A stretch of DNA of 64,000 bases, from assembly GCA_022225965.2 (NCBI GenBank), contig JAKJXP020000061.1, positions 186,001 to 250,000 of the forward strand. Reading direction: 5' to 3'. Below are positions 10,889 through 21,379 of this stretch, one piece after another. The position numbers and the translations under genes were made by a program. Under the pieces are notes generated by a model. It had not been told where the DNA came from. It saw only the letters and a list, made by a program, of their open reading frames with translations, and ran no database searches. This DNA is from Diatrype stigma (taxonomy: Eukaryota; Ascomycota; Sordariomycetes; Xylariales; Diatrypaceae). How positions within the stretch are numbered: position 1 is the first letter of the stretch; every line of letters begins with the position of its first letter.

Positions 10889-11995
10889 ATGGTTCAGCGA
10901 ATTATAGCGTGCTGTACATGCGATGCCTGTTTAGGGGAGCACAACATTTGTCAGTGTCAGGCAATGGCAGAGACTGGTAGGACCAGGGCCGCTCCCCAGC
11001 AACTGAGTTGTCAACCTCGATCTCGAAGCCGCCGGCGATTGCACGTCACTCTGACAGTAGACTTCGATGCCGTCTCTGGGCTTCTGGGGACCGGTCACGA
11101 CCCGAGGAACAACTTGGCAGATCTATCCGGGGGGGTCTTCTCTGCCAAAGTAGGGGTCAGACGATTGCTCAGGCTGTTCGAGCGTTTCTCTCTCGCGGAC
11201 AGAGTATCTTGGTTCATGCCGGGCCACTCGATAGAATCGTTCCCCGAAGAGGCTAAAGCGATCGCGGAAACCGGCTGCGAGATCGGTCTCCACGGCTACA
11301 GCCACGAGGACTGCGCCGCCATGACTTTTGCACAGGAGCGCGACGTTCTGAAGAACTGCATCCGAATCGTCGAGAAGCTATGCGGGCGCAAACCTGTGGG
11401 CTATCGAGCACCCTTGTATACAGCGCGTCAGCACACCTTGGACCTGCTCCGGGAATATGGGCTCTTGTACGACGCTTCGTTGAACGCGCATGACAGCCGA
11501 CCATACTTTCTACCGGACACCCCGAGGCTAGAGCCCATCGTGCCAGATTACAGCCAGCCCGCCTCCTCGTGGATGCGTCCGCTCCCGCAGCCGGACCCGG
11601 TCGACCCGCGGACGTCTCTGATCGAGATGCCGGGCTCCTGGTACACGGAAGACATGACACCCCTTGCATACTATCCGTATCAGCCAAACTCACAGGGCTA
11701 CGTGTCGACAGATGTCGTGGAGAAGATGTGGTGGGATCGATTCATCTGGCTGTGGGAGAACGAATGCGATATCTCGGCAGGTGACGGCGACGACAACTTC
11801 GGGTCCTGGTTCTCAACAATCTGGCATCCGGAATCGGCTGGGAGATCGCACATAATGCCCATGATTGAGCGGTTTCTCGCGCGGGTTGTTCACTTTGCGA
11901 GGCATGAGGCGCACGACGGCGAGATCACCTTCGAAACCATGGAAGAGGTAGCGAGGGCTTTCCGCGTTTCTGAAACCAAGAAGTCCATATCATGA
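10889..11995 (+). CDS. NodB-fold (CE4) polysaccharide deacetylase/cyclic imidase-like hydrolase
   Basis: Single exon, 368 aa from the ATG at 10889; an in-frame ATG at 10964 (MAETG) may be the true start because the 25 residues before it are Cys-rich and look unlike the family. Metal-site motifs: TVDFDAV (catalytic Asp-Asp type), EIGLHGYSHED (HxxxH) and GYRAPLY. The C-terminal half has the SSWM..P, EMPGSWYTEDMTP and NSQGYVS blocks of the peptidoglycan-deacetylase-like (HpPgdA/PuuE-related) branch. That branch includes allantoinase and cyclic-imide hydrolases, so with a hydantoinase, racemase and asparaginase next door a small cyclic amide substrate is at least as likely as a polymer. No signal peptide is evident, which also argues against cell-wall chitin. 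Confidence 0.87.
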   Translation: MVQRIIACCTCDACLGEHNICQCQAMAETGRTRAAPQQLSCQPRSRSRRRLHVTLTVDFDAVSGLLGTGHDPRNNLADLSGGVFSAKVGVRRLLRLFERFSLADRVSWFMPGHSIESFPEEAKAIAETGCEIGLHGYSHEDCAAMTFAQERDVLKNCIRIVEKLCGRKPVGYRAPLYTARQHTLDLLREYGLLYDASLNAHDSRPYFLPDTPRLEPIVPDYSQPASSWMRPLPQPDPVDPRTSLIEMPGSWYTEDMTPLAYYPYQPNSQGYVSTDVVEKMWWDRFIWLWENECDISAGDGDDNFGSWFSTIWHPESAGRSHIMPMIERFLARVVHFARHEAHDGEITFETMEEVARAFRVSETKKSIS

Positions 11996-12359
11996 GCTAC
12001 CTTCCTGTACTATCCAGATTCCGTGATTGCAACCTGCGAGTCCAGCTGGTCTATGTCGAGCCAGACCATCCTGGTAACGAATCAAATTGATCGTCGGAAA
12101 CAGAATAATTGTACGGATCAAACAAACTTAAGCAATGATATTCTTTCAATCAATCTGTAGTCAGTACTCATAGTTCACGTTGATTGTAGGTGGCCATAAC
12201 TCTAGGTAACCTGGAAACATGGGGATATTCACACCTTTAACGTGGTGGTTGAATTTGATTTCGGGTGCAATATGATTTACGCAATCTACGGGAACTTTAC
12301 CGTCTGATCATATTGATCAGATCAATCAGCAAAAACTTTAAGTTTGCTCTGCCCGATTG
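11996..12359. other. Intergenic, nothing recognised
   Basis: 364 bp after the NodB-type gene, moderately AT-rich. It contains a TGATCATATTGATCAGATCAATCA cluster of GATCA words near 12306-12329. No supported gene. Confidence 0.5.
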
Positions 12360-12515
12360 TCACTGCTGCCAATCATTGTTTCTGGCAACGTCCACACCAA
12401 GGAGCCGGCAAGCGGGGTAAAGAGATCTCAGAACTGCTACTTCATCTACAAGAATCAGATGATGGAGAGCATCAAGCGAGATTTTCCCGATCTGGACTTT
12501 ATTGGGCAACTCATA
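12360..12515 (+). pseudogene. Possible HMG-box fragment (first half of box)
   Basis: The frame through 12396-12509 reads KEPASGVKRSQNCYFIYKN, then MMESIKRDFPDLDFI. This resembles the first helix pair of the HMG boxes in this window (compare PRPCNCYILF of copy 1 and KRPPNAFILF of copy 2): a basic lead-in, N-x-(F/Y)-(F/I)-(I/L)-(Y/F), then a basic/acidic helix and a P-D/G-L end. The second half of the box is not found before the LTR element inserted 70 bp downstream. No typical donor site is visible at the expected intron position. Likely a fourth, truncated family member; alternatively chance similarity. Confidence 0.42.
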
Positions 12516-12584
12516 GAGTCCATCCAGATAATCTCTAACTCGTTAATTCATTGCAAAATTCTTTGCTACTTAATATTAACCCCG

Positions 12585-12732
12585 TGTCACATCAAAAGGT
12601 AATTGTTTTATTAAAGGGAAATAACGGTATGGGCGGAATTCCTAAAAACCCTATTAAATACAGTGGCTAAATAAGCCTATAAGCCCGACCTAACATAATC
12701 CCTCAATTTCACACATATGCCACAATACAATA
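12585..12732. repeat. Element A LTR, left copy
   Basis: 148 bp, starts TGTCACATC and ends CAATACAATA (ancestral CA end mutated). It aligns end to end with 14139-14286. Confidence 0.9.
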
Positions 12733-12885
12733 CACCCCCAGCTTACAAAAACAGACGGCTTTTGAAACTGCCAGAGCATTCTTTCGACGGTTTTTCTGTT
12801 ATTTTCGGTACTTACAAGCTATCCAGTAATTATAAGGCTTTTACGTGCCCAAGAATGCCCGTTGGCTACCGGGCATCCCTAGATC

Positions 12886-12958
12886 TTTTGCGTTGCTTAT
12901 AGCTAATAGGACTTTTTGCGTTGCTTATAATTAATAGGATTTTTTGCGTTGCTGCCCC
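12886..12958. repeat. 27-28 bp tandem repeat, about 2.5 units
   Basis: Units of the form TTTTTGCGTTGCTTATA then a variable AATAGGA end, within element A just inside the left LTR. Immediately upstream, ATGCCCG and CGGGCAT (about 12854-12875) form a 7-bp stem. Confidence 0.8.
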
Positions 12959-14138
12959 TTAACAAAACGACGCCTTTTAAGCAACAGCGTTCCCGAAAAG
13001 CCATTTTCCATTCGACGATTTACCCCCAAAATGTTTTCCTTTTCTTTATTCCGTAAATTCCACTTTCCGGGTTATCGTTTTTACGTTTTTCCATTTTTTT
13101 TCTTTTAAAGCCCTTTTTACGACGTTAACTTAATCCCCGTTAATCTTTGCAGTTATGCAATTAAAATGCGGCTTGCTTAAAACGGCTTATTAAACCGTAT
13201 TACATTTTTACGGCTTAAAGGTATATCGCTTTTCGTAAAGGCATTCGTATAACGGCCGGCCTTAATTATCGATTATTTTCCTAATAATGGCGAAAACGTT
13301 GGAATCGGCTTGGCTAGAATGGCGTATATATTTTAAATAGGCCAGTCCGATTTTTTCGAGGGTTATGTCGTCTTTACTATCGTCGAGGCTTATTTTAAGG
13401 GCAACACTTTTCGTTTAAAAAAGTGCCACTTTACGTACGGACGCGAAAAAGTCCTATACGTCGGAAATATCTTGTATTTCCGGAATATTTAAGCGTTCGG
13501 CTTTTAAGCGTTGCAATTTCCATTTCCGGTATTACTCCATTTAATTCGTATTTTGTATATTCTAAAAGGCAAACCGGTATTTGTACCGAAAATTCTGGAA
13601 CTTTTGGATATTCGATACTTTTAAACGGACCTTTAATACCTTATATTACTCGCAAATAAAAATACCGAACGGGCATAATCGTTACCAATTAACGTTAACG
13701 ATTGCCGCCATTTATTTATCGAATTTACGGTACGACTGGAGGTTTAGGAAATATCGATTATATCGAGGCTTTTATTTTTCCAACAAGATCTTATACCTCT
13801 TTAATACTTCGTCGGAGAAATCGTCGAGCTTTAAGCGCTCGGCAATTACGACGCGGAAAGGCTATTAGGGTTCGACGAATTCGTTCGTTATATTCGGGTC
13901 GACGTATTTTCGAACGCCGAAGGAATTTGCTGACCTGTAATAACAAAAGAACCAATTGGACTAATGGCTGCTATTTAGCAATTGGGCCGCTTCCGGATTA
14001 ACGAATATACGGTTTAATGCCATTATTCGAATTGCGGAATTACTAAATTGCTTTGCAAAAAAAAAAAAAAAAGGATTCGAATTAACCTTGCGGCAATAAC
14101 AATTGCTGCAAAAGAACGCTATTAACCGGGCTTATAAT

Positions 14139-14286
14139 TGTTACATTAAAAGGTAATTGTTTTATTAAAGGGAAATAACGGTATAGGCGGAATTTCTAAA
14201 AACCCTACTAAATACAATGGCTAAGTAGGCCTATAAGCCCGACCTAACATAATCCCTTAATTCCATACATGTACCACAATGCGACA
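14139..14286. repeat. Element A LTR, right copy
   Basis: 148 bp, starts TGTTACATT and ends CAATGCGACA, directly followed by the CCCCG duplication. Confidence 0.9.
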
Positions 14287-14423
14287 CCCCGACAAATACG
14301 AAGTACCTATGCATAAAGGGGGTGCCAAGCCACTAATAAGTAATCTGTATTATGTAATTCAAGCTCCCTTATCTCTTAAATTATAATAAAACCTCTCTAT
14401 AACGATATAAAAAAATTAACGCT

Positions 14424-14665
14424 ATGCATATTGCAACTAACCCCAATTACCTAATTATTATTAATCCAGCTAAATATTAAGTTCTTAGGATTTCTGTTAT
14501 AATTATTACTTAAAGAAAAGGAAAAGAAAAAAAGAAAATAAAAGGTTTCTTAATTTATATTTAAATATAATACAATTGCAAAAATAAATTTCTTAGGAAT
14601 TTATTTCCTATTATTTAATTAGCCGAATGTCTTAGTTTTGGCATTTATTGCTTTAGGAATTCATA
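14424..14665. repeat. Element C LTR, left copy
   Basis: Aligns with 19868-20108 throughout (shared landmarks: AACCC[CT]AATTAC[CT]TAATTATTA and AATTAGCCGAATG). Differences are mostly C/T and G/A. Confidence 0.85.
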
Positions 14666-17600
14666 TTATTCCCTTTTTCTAATTAAATCGTTCTCGATTA
14701 TCGTAAAATTTTCCCTTTTAAGTAAGCGTTAACGATCTTATTCTAAAAGCCGTTTATTAACGTATTAAAAGCTTTTTACGGGATATCCGTTTTTTACGTA
14801 AATTAGGAATAAATTAATGCCGTTATATTTATTTTATAATTATATTTCTTCCGGATTTCGTAAATAATAGGTATTTTCTTAATAATAATTAACGATAATC
14901 CAAGGCCCATCGTAATACGGCTTATATTTTTCTTTACGCTAATATATGCAAAAAATCCAATCGCCGGACGCGTAAATACGAATAAAGCCTTTTTTTTTTT
15001 AAAGATACGTTTTTATTTAATTTTGCGAAACCTTTATATTATTAAATCGTAACCTGGCTAATAATGTTTCATGTTATTTTATTAATCGGCGTTCGTTCTC
15101 GATTTTTTTTCCCTTTATTGATTTATGAATATATTCGGAATATTCGATTCGGGATTATTTTTAAAAAGGTTAAGTACCGTATAATAAAAAAAAAGAACTA
15201 TAATTATTCGGTTTAAATGTCCGATTATAAATCGTTATAATACGTTAAAGTAATTTATTAAGATTTTTCGGCGTTAAATTTGTTACGTATTTTCGAATTA
15301 TGATATATTTTAGGTCCTAATTGATTTTTTTAATTTTATCGTTACCTTTGGGTTTTACGGATATAATTGGTTTTATTTTTGTATTATACGTTTTGTTTCA
15401 TTTAACGGCGGTTTCGTTTATAAAGGCCCTTTCGTTATTATTAATTCATTTTTTTAAATAACCGAAAATAATTCCGATTTTATTAAGTATAAGAATAATA
15501 TTAACGAATTAAATAATCGGCATAACTTTGGCTTTAATTTATTTTATTGCATATTTAATAGCAACGAAAATATATAATTTATTTATTGCCGTATAATTAA
15601 TCGCTTATCGTATAAAAGGAACGGAAAGTTATATAGGATTTAAATCGGGTAAAAAAAAATCCGGCTTTTTTATTAATTAATAATTCGGACATTTAATTAT
15701 AACTTATTATGCTATAAATACGATTTTTAAATGCTAAAATTGCTTTTGGACTTTCCGAAATATAATTCCGATTATATAATATTTTTTTTCATAATAAATC
15801 TTTTTTAATTATATTAAAAAATTATCGTATTTTAAAATCTTTTATAAAGTTTATACGTTTATTGCGGTGCCTTTAAGATATAAAAGGTTATCCGGAATTC
15901 TTTCGTATGCCATTGCCTTATATAACTTATTTCGGAAAAAAAAAATGCTTATTAATAAAACTCGATAAAATGGCAAAAAATAAGGCTATTTCGAAACGTA
16001 AAAATTCGAAAATAGCTTAAAAATTAATTCGATTTAATTAATCGGATTTTCGAATAAATTCGTTTTTATTAAGAAATAACTTATCGAAAAGCATTAACGT
16101 TTCGATTTATTCCAAAAATCTAAATAAATAATTCGCAAAAACGTTAGTTTTTCTTAATTTATAATAAATATAAATGCCATAATATTTAATAGCATTTAAA
16201 AATCTAACGATCCGAGCGGATTATTCGGTTTTCGTATTAAAGGTTTTTAAGAATTCGTAATTCGTAATTACCGTAATTTCGCCTTTTTCTATTTAATATC
16301 GCTAATGCTGGAATATCAGCATAATTCCTAAAAATTTTCGCTTTTATATAAAATATCGTAATTATATATCAATTAATTTTTTCGAGAAATAAGTAATAAA
16401 ATAAAAAACGGTATTGCCGTTTATATATATATAAGGTTATAACAAAGCGGCGCCGACGTTATTTTACGAAGCGTCGGTCTTAATTACGGAAAGCTTCCTT
16501 TAATCGAACGTACGTATTATTAAAATTATAATAATCTTTTTACGGATTTTCTTCCAGACTGCTATAATTTTCGGAAATAAAATTACGCATTTATTTTTTG
16601 GGCCTTTTATTAATGTTATTAAAAAGGTTATAAAGCGAAAATAATAACTAATAAAATAACAAAAATAACCAATAACGTTTACGAAATTACGCATTTACGT
16701 TATAATTTCGGGCTTAGGTTTATTCCGAATAGCAGCAATTTTGGCAAAATCGGCTTCGATTTCGTTTTCGGAAATTAAAAATCCCAAAAAAATTCCTTTA
16801 CGAATAAACATTAAAAACTTAATTATATTAATAATTATACCGAAACTTAAAAGCCTTTTAAAAAATAAAATTATCCGTTCGTAAAGTTGCTTTTAAATAT
16901 TTGCCTATACGGCTATATTATTAAACATATCCGAAATAAATTTTCGAAAAGGCTCGAGGATTTCCTTTATTAACGCTTAAAACGTTATTAAAGCGTTATA
17001 AAAACCGAAAAACATAATTACCCATTCGTATAATCCGAATAAAATTACGAAAGCCGTTTTTTTAATGTCTGGTTCGTATATTTTAATCTGCCAAAAGCCA
17101 TTTTTAAAATCGATAAAGTAATATTATTAATAACCTATCGCGCGTTATATCTTATTTATTGCATTAAGCAAAAAATATACGTTTTTCTTTTATTTAGCAT
17201 TAAATTTGCAATAATTGCAACAAAACCGCCATATAACGAATAAGTTATACTTATTAGGCTTCGTCGTTTAATCGGAAGTTTTTTTCGGAATTAATAATAC
17301 GAAAAAATCCTAAAGGCCTATATCTTTATAAATTATGGCATTTAAATATGCCTTAACGAAATCCCTTATTGCCTTTATTTAAATTAAACTGTATTTTTAC
17401 GAAAAAAATTTAATAAGGCGGCTATTTTTTGTATCGATATAATGGCGCGTTTTTATATTCGCTATAATCTTTTTCGAAACGAAGCCGAATATTTCGGGAA
17501 ATTAATCGAAATAACTATTAAAAAAAGCTTCGATTTCGTTATTTAAGGGTATATTTTTGTATTATTTCGGCTTTTGTTATTTTTAATGGAATAAATAAAT

Positions 17601-19550
17601 TCCGTTATATAATTAATTTTTAAAAAGATTATCAAACGAATTATGGGCTTTTTTTCGAATATATTAAATATTATTATTTCGTTTTTTTTATGTTATTATA
17701 ATATATTCCGAATTTATAAAATACGTTTTTGCCGAATATAAGATTTTTAAGGAAAGTTCCGTTAAGAATTATTTCCGTTAATACCGTAAATTAAAACGTA
17801 TTATTTTTTAGCATTAAGAAACTCGCGGTTATTAAGGCATTTTATTAAATTTTCGGCTCGACGCCTTTAATACCTTTTATTATAAAGGATTTCGGAATTT
17901 TATACGTTTAGCTTTTGGCTGTTATAATTTCGGTAATATATAAAATAATGCAACCGTAATTTAGAAAAATTGCGAATTTATGTCCGTAATTCGTAACAGT
18001 TACGAATAAATTATGGTCTTTATTATAACCTTTACGAAATAACTTATTTTTGCTTAATAATGGTTTTTTGCTATTATGTATTTCCATCGTATATATTTAG
18101 CGCCTTTAATTTTTATCTTTTATTTCCATCGATTTAATAAAATCGGCAAATTCTTAATTAAGATCGCAATTAGGATTTTCGAACCTATTTGCCGGATTTT
18201 TTTCGTCGCCGTTGTTTTTATCGTTATTAATCGTAAAATAAATCTTGGTTCGTTCCTTGCTTTTATTTTTTTAATTCTTTATTACGGAACGGAATTTAAT
18301 ATATTAAAGGCTGCCATTATTATTGTTATAAAGTAAGCCCTTAAACGTTACTTTTCTTTCGGAAAATAATTAAATGGCTTTAAAAAAACGAGGTTTTTGC
18401 TTATAATTCTTTATTTAATGGCCTTGCTTTTTGCAATTAAAATATTCATTATTTACAGCTTTGGCTGCATAGTTTTGTTTATTCATTTTATAAACGTTAC
18501 GGTTTTTATTGTAAAAATCGGCGATAATACCGTTTTTGCCCGCCATTGGAATTATAAATGTAACGTCGGTCGGCTCGATTTATGCAATGCCGGGCTTAGC
18601 TAAAGTAATTTCGGAAATCGACAAATCGTAAAACGGTATTAACGACCCATAAAGCTTAACTAAAGTCGACGGCGTATTATAAATTTTTTTTTCGACCGCT
18701 TAACGTATAATATATACGGCTTGCTATATGATTTTTTCGATAAGTTAAGCATTATTTTATAATCGGAACTAATTATGGACCGTAATTTAAATATTCGATA
18801 GGTTGGTTTATAAAAAGTCGACGATAATTTTTTTAACTTAATAGCAATCGCAATCTTTTTAATTTATTCGGTAAAATGCTTTTTTTATCCGCCGGATATA
18901 ATTTATTATATTCTTATTTTAATACGAAAAAAGCGTAACGAATTAAATAATAATACCCTTTAAAATGTAATGTTTATTAAGAATTTAAAAAACCGCCTTT
19001 AAAAAGGTTATTTAATCGGAATTACGATTATATACGAAGATTTCGACTTATTTGAAATTACTTAAATACTTTAAGGCGATTCGTTTAAATCATAGCTTAT
19101 ACGAAATAAAAGCTAATATAAGTTTAATTTAAATTTTTCGCAACTTATCGAAAATGTTTAGAACTGCTTATATAAAACGGAAATTAATAAAGAAAATAAC
19201 GCAATTCTTAATTTCGCAATATACAAAATTTTTATTTTAATTTTAAAAAATTGCTTTAAGCCAGATTATTCGGATCCGTTTTTTTAAATTATATAATGCT
19301 TATATTGCTTCGTTAGTAATCGTTAAAAATTTAATTTTCCATTAATACGTTTATTATATTCGGTAAATATTTTTATTATATAGAATAAGAAATGAATAAA
19401 CTCGTTTTTATCGGAATCGGCTTTATTTATAGGAGTATTTTTATCCGTATTGCGTAAAAAAGGCATAAATAAGGATTTAAATATGCTTTTTAATTAGCCG
19501 TTGTTATTTCGAATTTCGTAAAGAAATTCGCGAATTTTATTTCGTAAATT

Positions 19551-19748
19551 CTAAACGGTACCGTTAATAATAACAAAATCGTTTTTAATGCGGTTTGCGA
19601 GATTTTTAAGGCGCTTATTTGCATTACGGGCGTTTATTTCGCCGAAGTAAGATAAGTCATGCTTAAGGGCTTTGGTTTTGCCGCTTTTATTGTTATTACC
19701 GCTGTTGCCGTTATTGCTGTTATTGCTCTTTTCGTTATTCGTTGCCAT
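19551..19748 (-). pseudogene. Element C gag 5' fragment
   Basis: A 65-codon frame opening with MATNNEKSNNSNNGNSG followed by a basic stretch and KHDLSYFGEINARNANKRLK. The frame continues past the TAA as Gag-like protein (NLRNKIREFLYEIRNN) with in-frame stops. Lies 120 bp inside the right LTR, the expected place of gag in a minus-strand element. Confidence 0.6.
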
Positions 19749-19867
19749 TATAAGGCGCGTTAGGAATTATATAAAAGATAAGAAATAAAGTTATGAAATA
19801 ATAAAGTAATAAAAAAAAAGTTATTATTTTTAATTAAATAATATAAATCTGCAAAAATAATTATTTA

Positions 19868-20108
19868 TACGTATTATAATTAACCCTAATTACTTAATTA
19901 TTATTAATTTAATTAAATATTAAGTTTTTAGGATTTTTATTACAATTATTACTTAAAGGAAAAGAAAAGAAGAAAAGGAAATAAAAGGTTTCTTAACCTG
20001 TATTTAAATATAATATAATTACAGAAATAAATTCCTTAGGAATTTACTTCTTATTATTTAATTAGCCGAATGCCTTAGCCTTGGCATTTACTGCCTTAGG
20101 GATTTATA
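19868..20108. repeat. Element C LTR, right copy
   Basis: 241 bp, begins TACGTATTATAATTAACCC and ends GGGATTTATA, followed by ACGCT. Confidence 0.85.
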
Positions 20109-20445
20109 ACGCTTTAATATCGTTATAAGAAGGTATCGTTATAGGACGGTTACCCAATTTGGTTAGCGCCACCTAAATCCGACATACCATACCTAAAACG
20201 GTAGAAATATTCATAAATCCAGTAGATTTTCCGATAATTCCTGCAATATATCGGCCATCTTTTTGTTCAAAATGGTTAGATTTTACTTTAGCATAACGAT
20301 TTTGGTAATAACTAAGTAGAAAATTTTAACGATATCTGAAGTATCGAGGTTATCGTTATTTATATGGTAAAATAAGAAATCAGGATATCGTAACGTTATA
20401 GAGAGATATCGGTATGCCGCGGATCGTAATGGAGAGGTTTTACTG

Positions 20446-21379
20446 TACGTTAGCCCGTGAAGTGGAATTCCGCAATCCCACACAAAAGGACTCCACCCCG
20501 GCTTCCGCGTCCGTTAAACTCCACTCCGCTGGACAAAGAGCACCAGAGCTCCCCGGGCGGGATGGGCGCGGCACTCGACGAGGTTTCCACGCCGCAGAAC
20601 CAACGCTTTTTTCAGCCCATGAGGTTTTATACAATATCTTGACTTGTTACGGACACAATACAATGCGATCAGAAGGACTCCTAGCCAGCCTGGTGTTCGG
20701 TCTCTACGGCACCCGTGTGCCATTACAGGGGGCAAAGTTATACGATTATGGTATGGAAGTGGGTGTTACTATAGCCAAGGATAACCTACTTGGAGGGTTT
20801 TATTTGAGCCATGTTCATCGTTAACGGGCGTCAACGAGCCTGATGGAGGGCAGATGATAGACTTGGGATAAGATCGATTGTGCTTTATACATTATAGGCA
20901 ATTCTTCATAAGAATATATCATTTGTTTTATATCGAAAGTCTCATTTAATAATCAAGTTTCCTGTATTCCCATAAGTATCGCCCGAATATGGCTACGTTA
21001 AAGTACACCGAAGATATAACCGAAAAAGTAAATAATACCAGTTTCAATTCATTTGAAAACCCAGCCACTGATTGTTGCTACGGTTGCGACGTGATTTGGG
21101 TTGAAAACCTTTTACCTGCACCCCAGCTTTGGCACTTCTTTTCCCCAACACCACCAGTTATCTCTCAAACCTTTCATTCCCTCCACCATCAGTACTATCC
21201 ATCTCCCAAACCTTTTATTCCCCCCAGCAGTTCTTTACAAGCATACTCTCTCCCTCATCACGATTCCACGGACAGCAATAACAGGATCATCATCCAAAGC
21301 TGCCATCTACTCAGTTCGGTTGCCATCGCCTTTTGGCTTTCGAGGGCATCCCTTCTCTCGTTTACCTATCCCCATACCA
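20446..21379. other. GC-normal flank and upstream region of HMG copy 3
   Basis: Base composition returns to normal exactly at the MITE end. 20450-20640 is GC-rich and has open frames on both strands, but none shows a domain I recognise. From about 20745 the sequence parallels 947-1596 upstream of HMG copy 2 (blocks AGCCAAGGATA[AG]CCTACTTG and CACTGATTGTTGCTACGGTT), so it is duplicated promoter DNA. Confidence 0.55.

Larger units (their letters stand above)
12585..14286 (-). mobile_element. Element A: short LTR retrotransposon with gag remnant
   Basis: A 1702-bp element bounded by 148-bp direct LTRs (12585-12732 and 14139-14286) and a perfect 5-bp target duplication CCCCG (12580-12584 and 14287-14291). 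The internal region is only about 1.4 kb. On the minus strand around 13990-13560 it reads as a decayed Gag-like frame: KYVDPNITNEFVEP, then VIAERLKLDDFSDEVLKRYK, with scattered stops explained by CAA/CAG to TAA/TAG. No reverse transcriptase seen, so it is non-autonomous (TRIM-like). On the minus strand the purine run GCTGGGGGTG abuts the left LTR as a polypurine tract, supporting minus orientation. LTR differences are mostly transitions. Confidence 0.88.
14424..20108 (-). mobile_element. Element C: RIP-decayed Ty3/gypsy LTR retrotransposon
   Basis: About 5.7 kb with direct LTRs of about 241 bp (14424/14425-14665 and 19868-20108). Flanks show ACGCT on both sides (14419-14423 and 20109-20113), with one base of ambiguity at the left end. 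Coding is on the minus strand: a Gag-like start at 19748 (MATNNEKSNNSNN, Asn/Ser-rich, then KALKHDLSYFGEINA), and a Ty3/gypsy reverse transcriptase around 17130-16900 reading FKNGFWQIKIYEPDIKKTAF then FGLYEWVIMFFGFYNA, i.e. the family's K-x-G-[YF]-x-Q-I block and F-G-L-x-x-A block. Stops are almost all TAA/TAG where Gln or Trp is expected. No open frame is longer than about 90 codons. Confidence 0.88.
14384..20445. mobile_element. Element B: pogo-like MITE, split by element C
   Basis: The two ends are inverted: left TAATAAAACCTCTC (14384 on), right reverse complement CAGTAAAACCTCTC (ending 20445). The left differs by the C-to-T and G-to-A changes expected of RIP, and each end is flanked by TA (14382-14383 and 20446-20447), the target of pogo/Tc1-type elements. 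Without the inserted element C, the MITE is 40 + 332 = about 372 bp. It is non-coding and full of TAACGATA/TATCGTTA words as subterminal repeats. Membership of the pogo group is inferred from the CAGT terminus and TA target. Confidence 0.7.
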
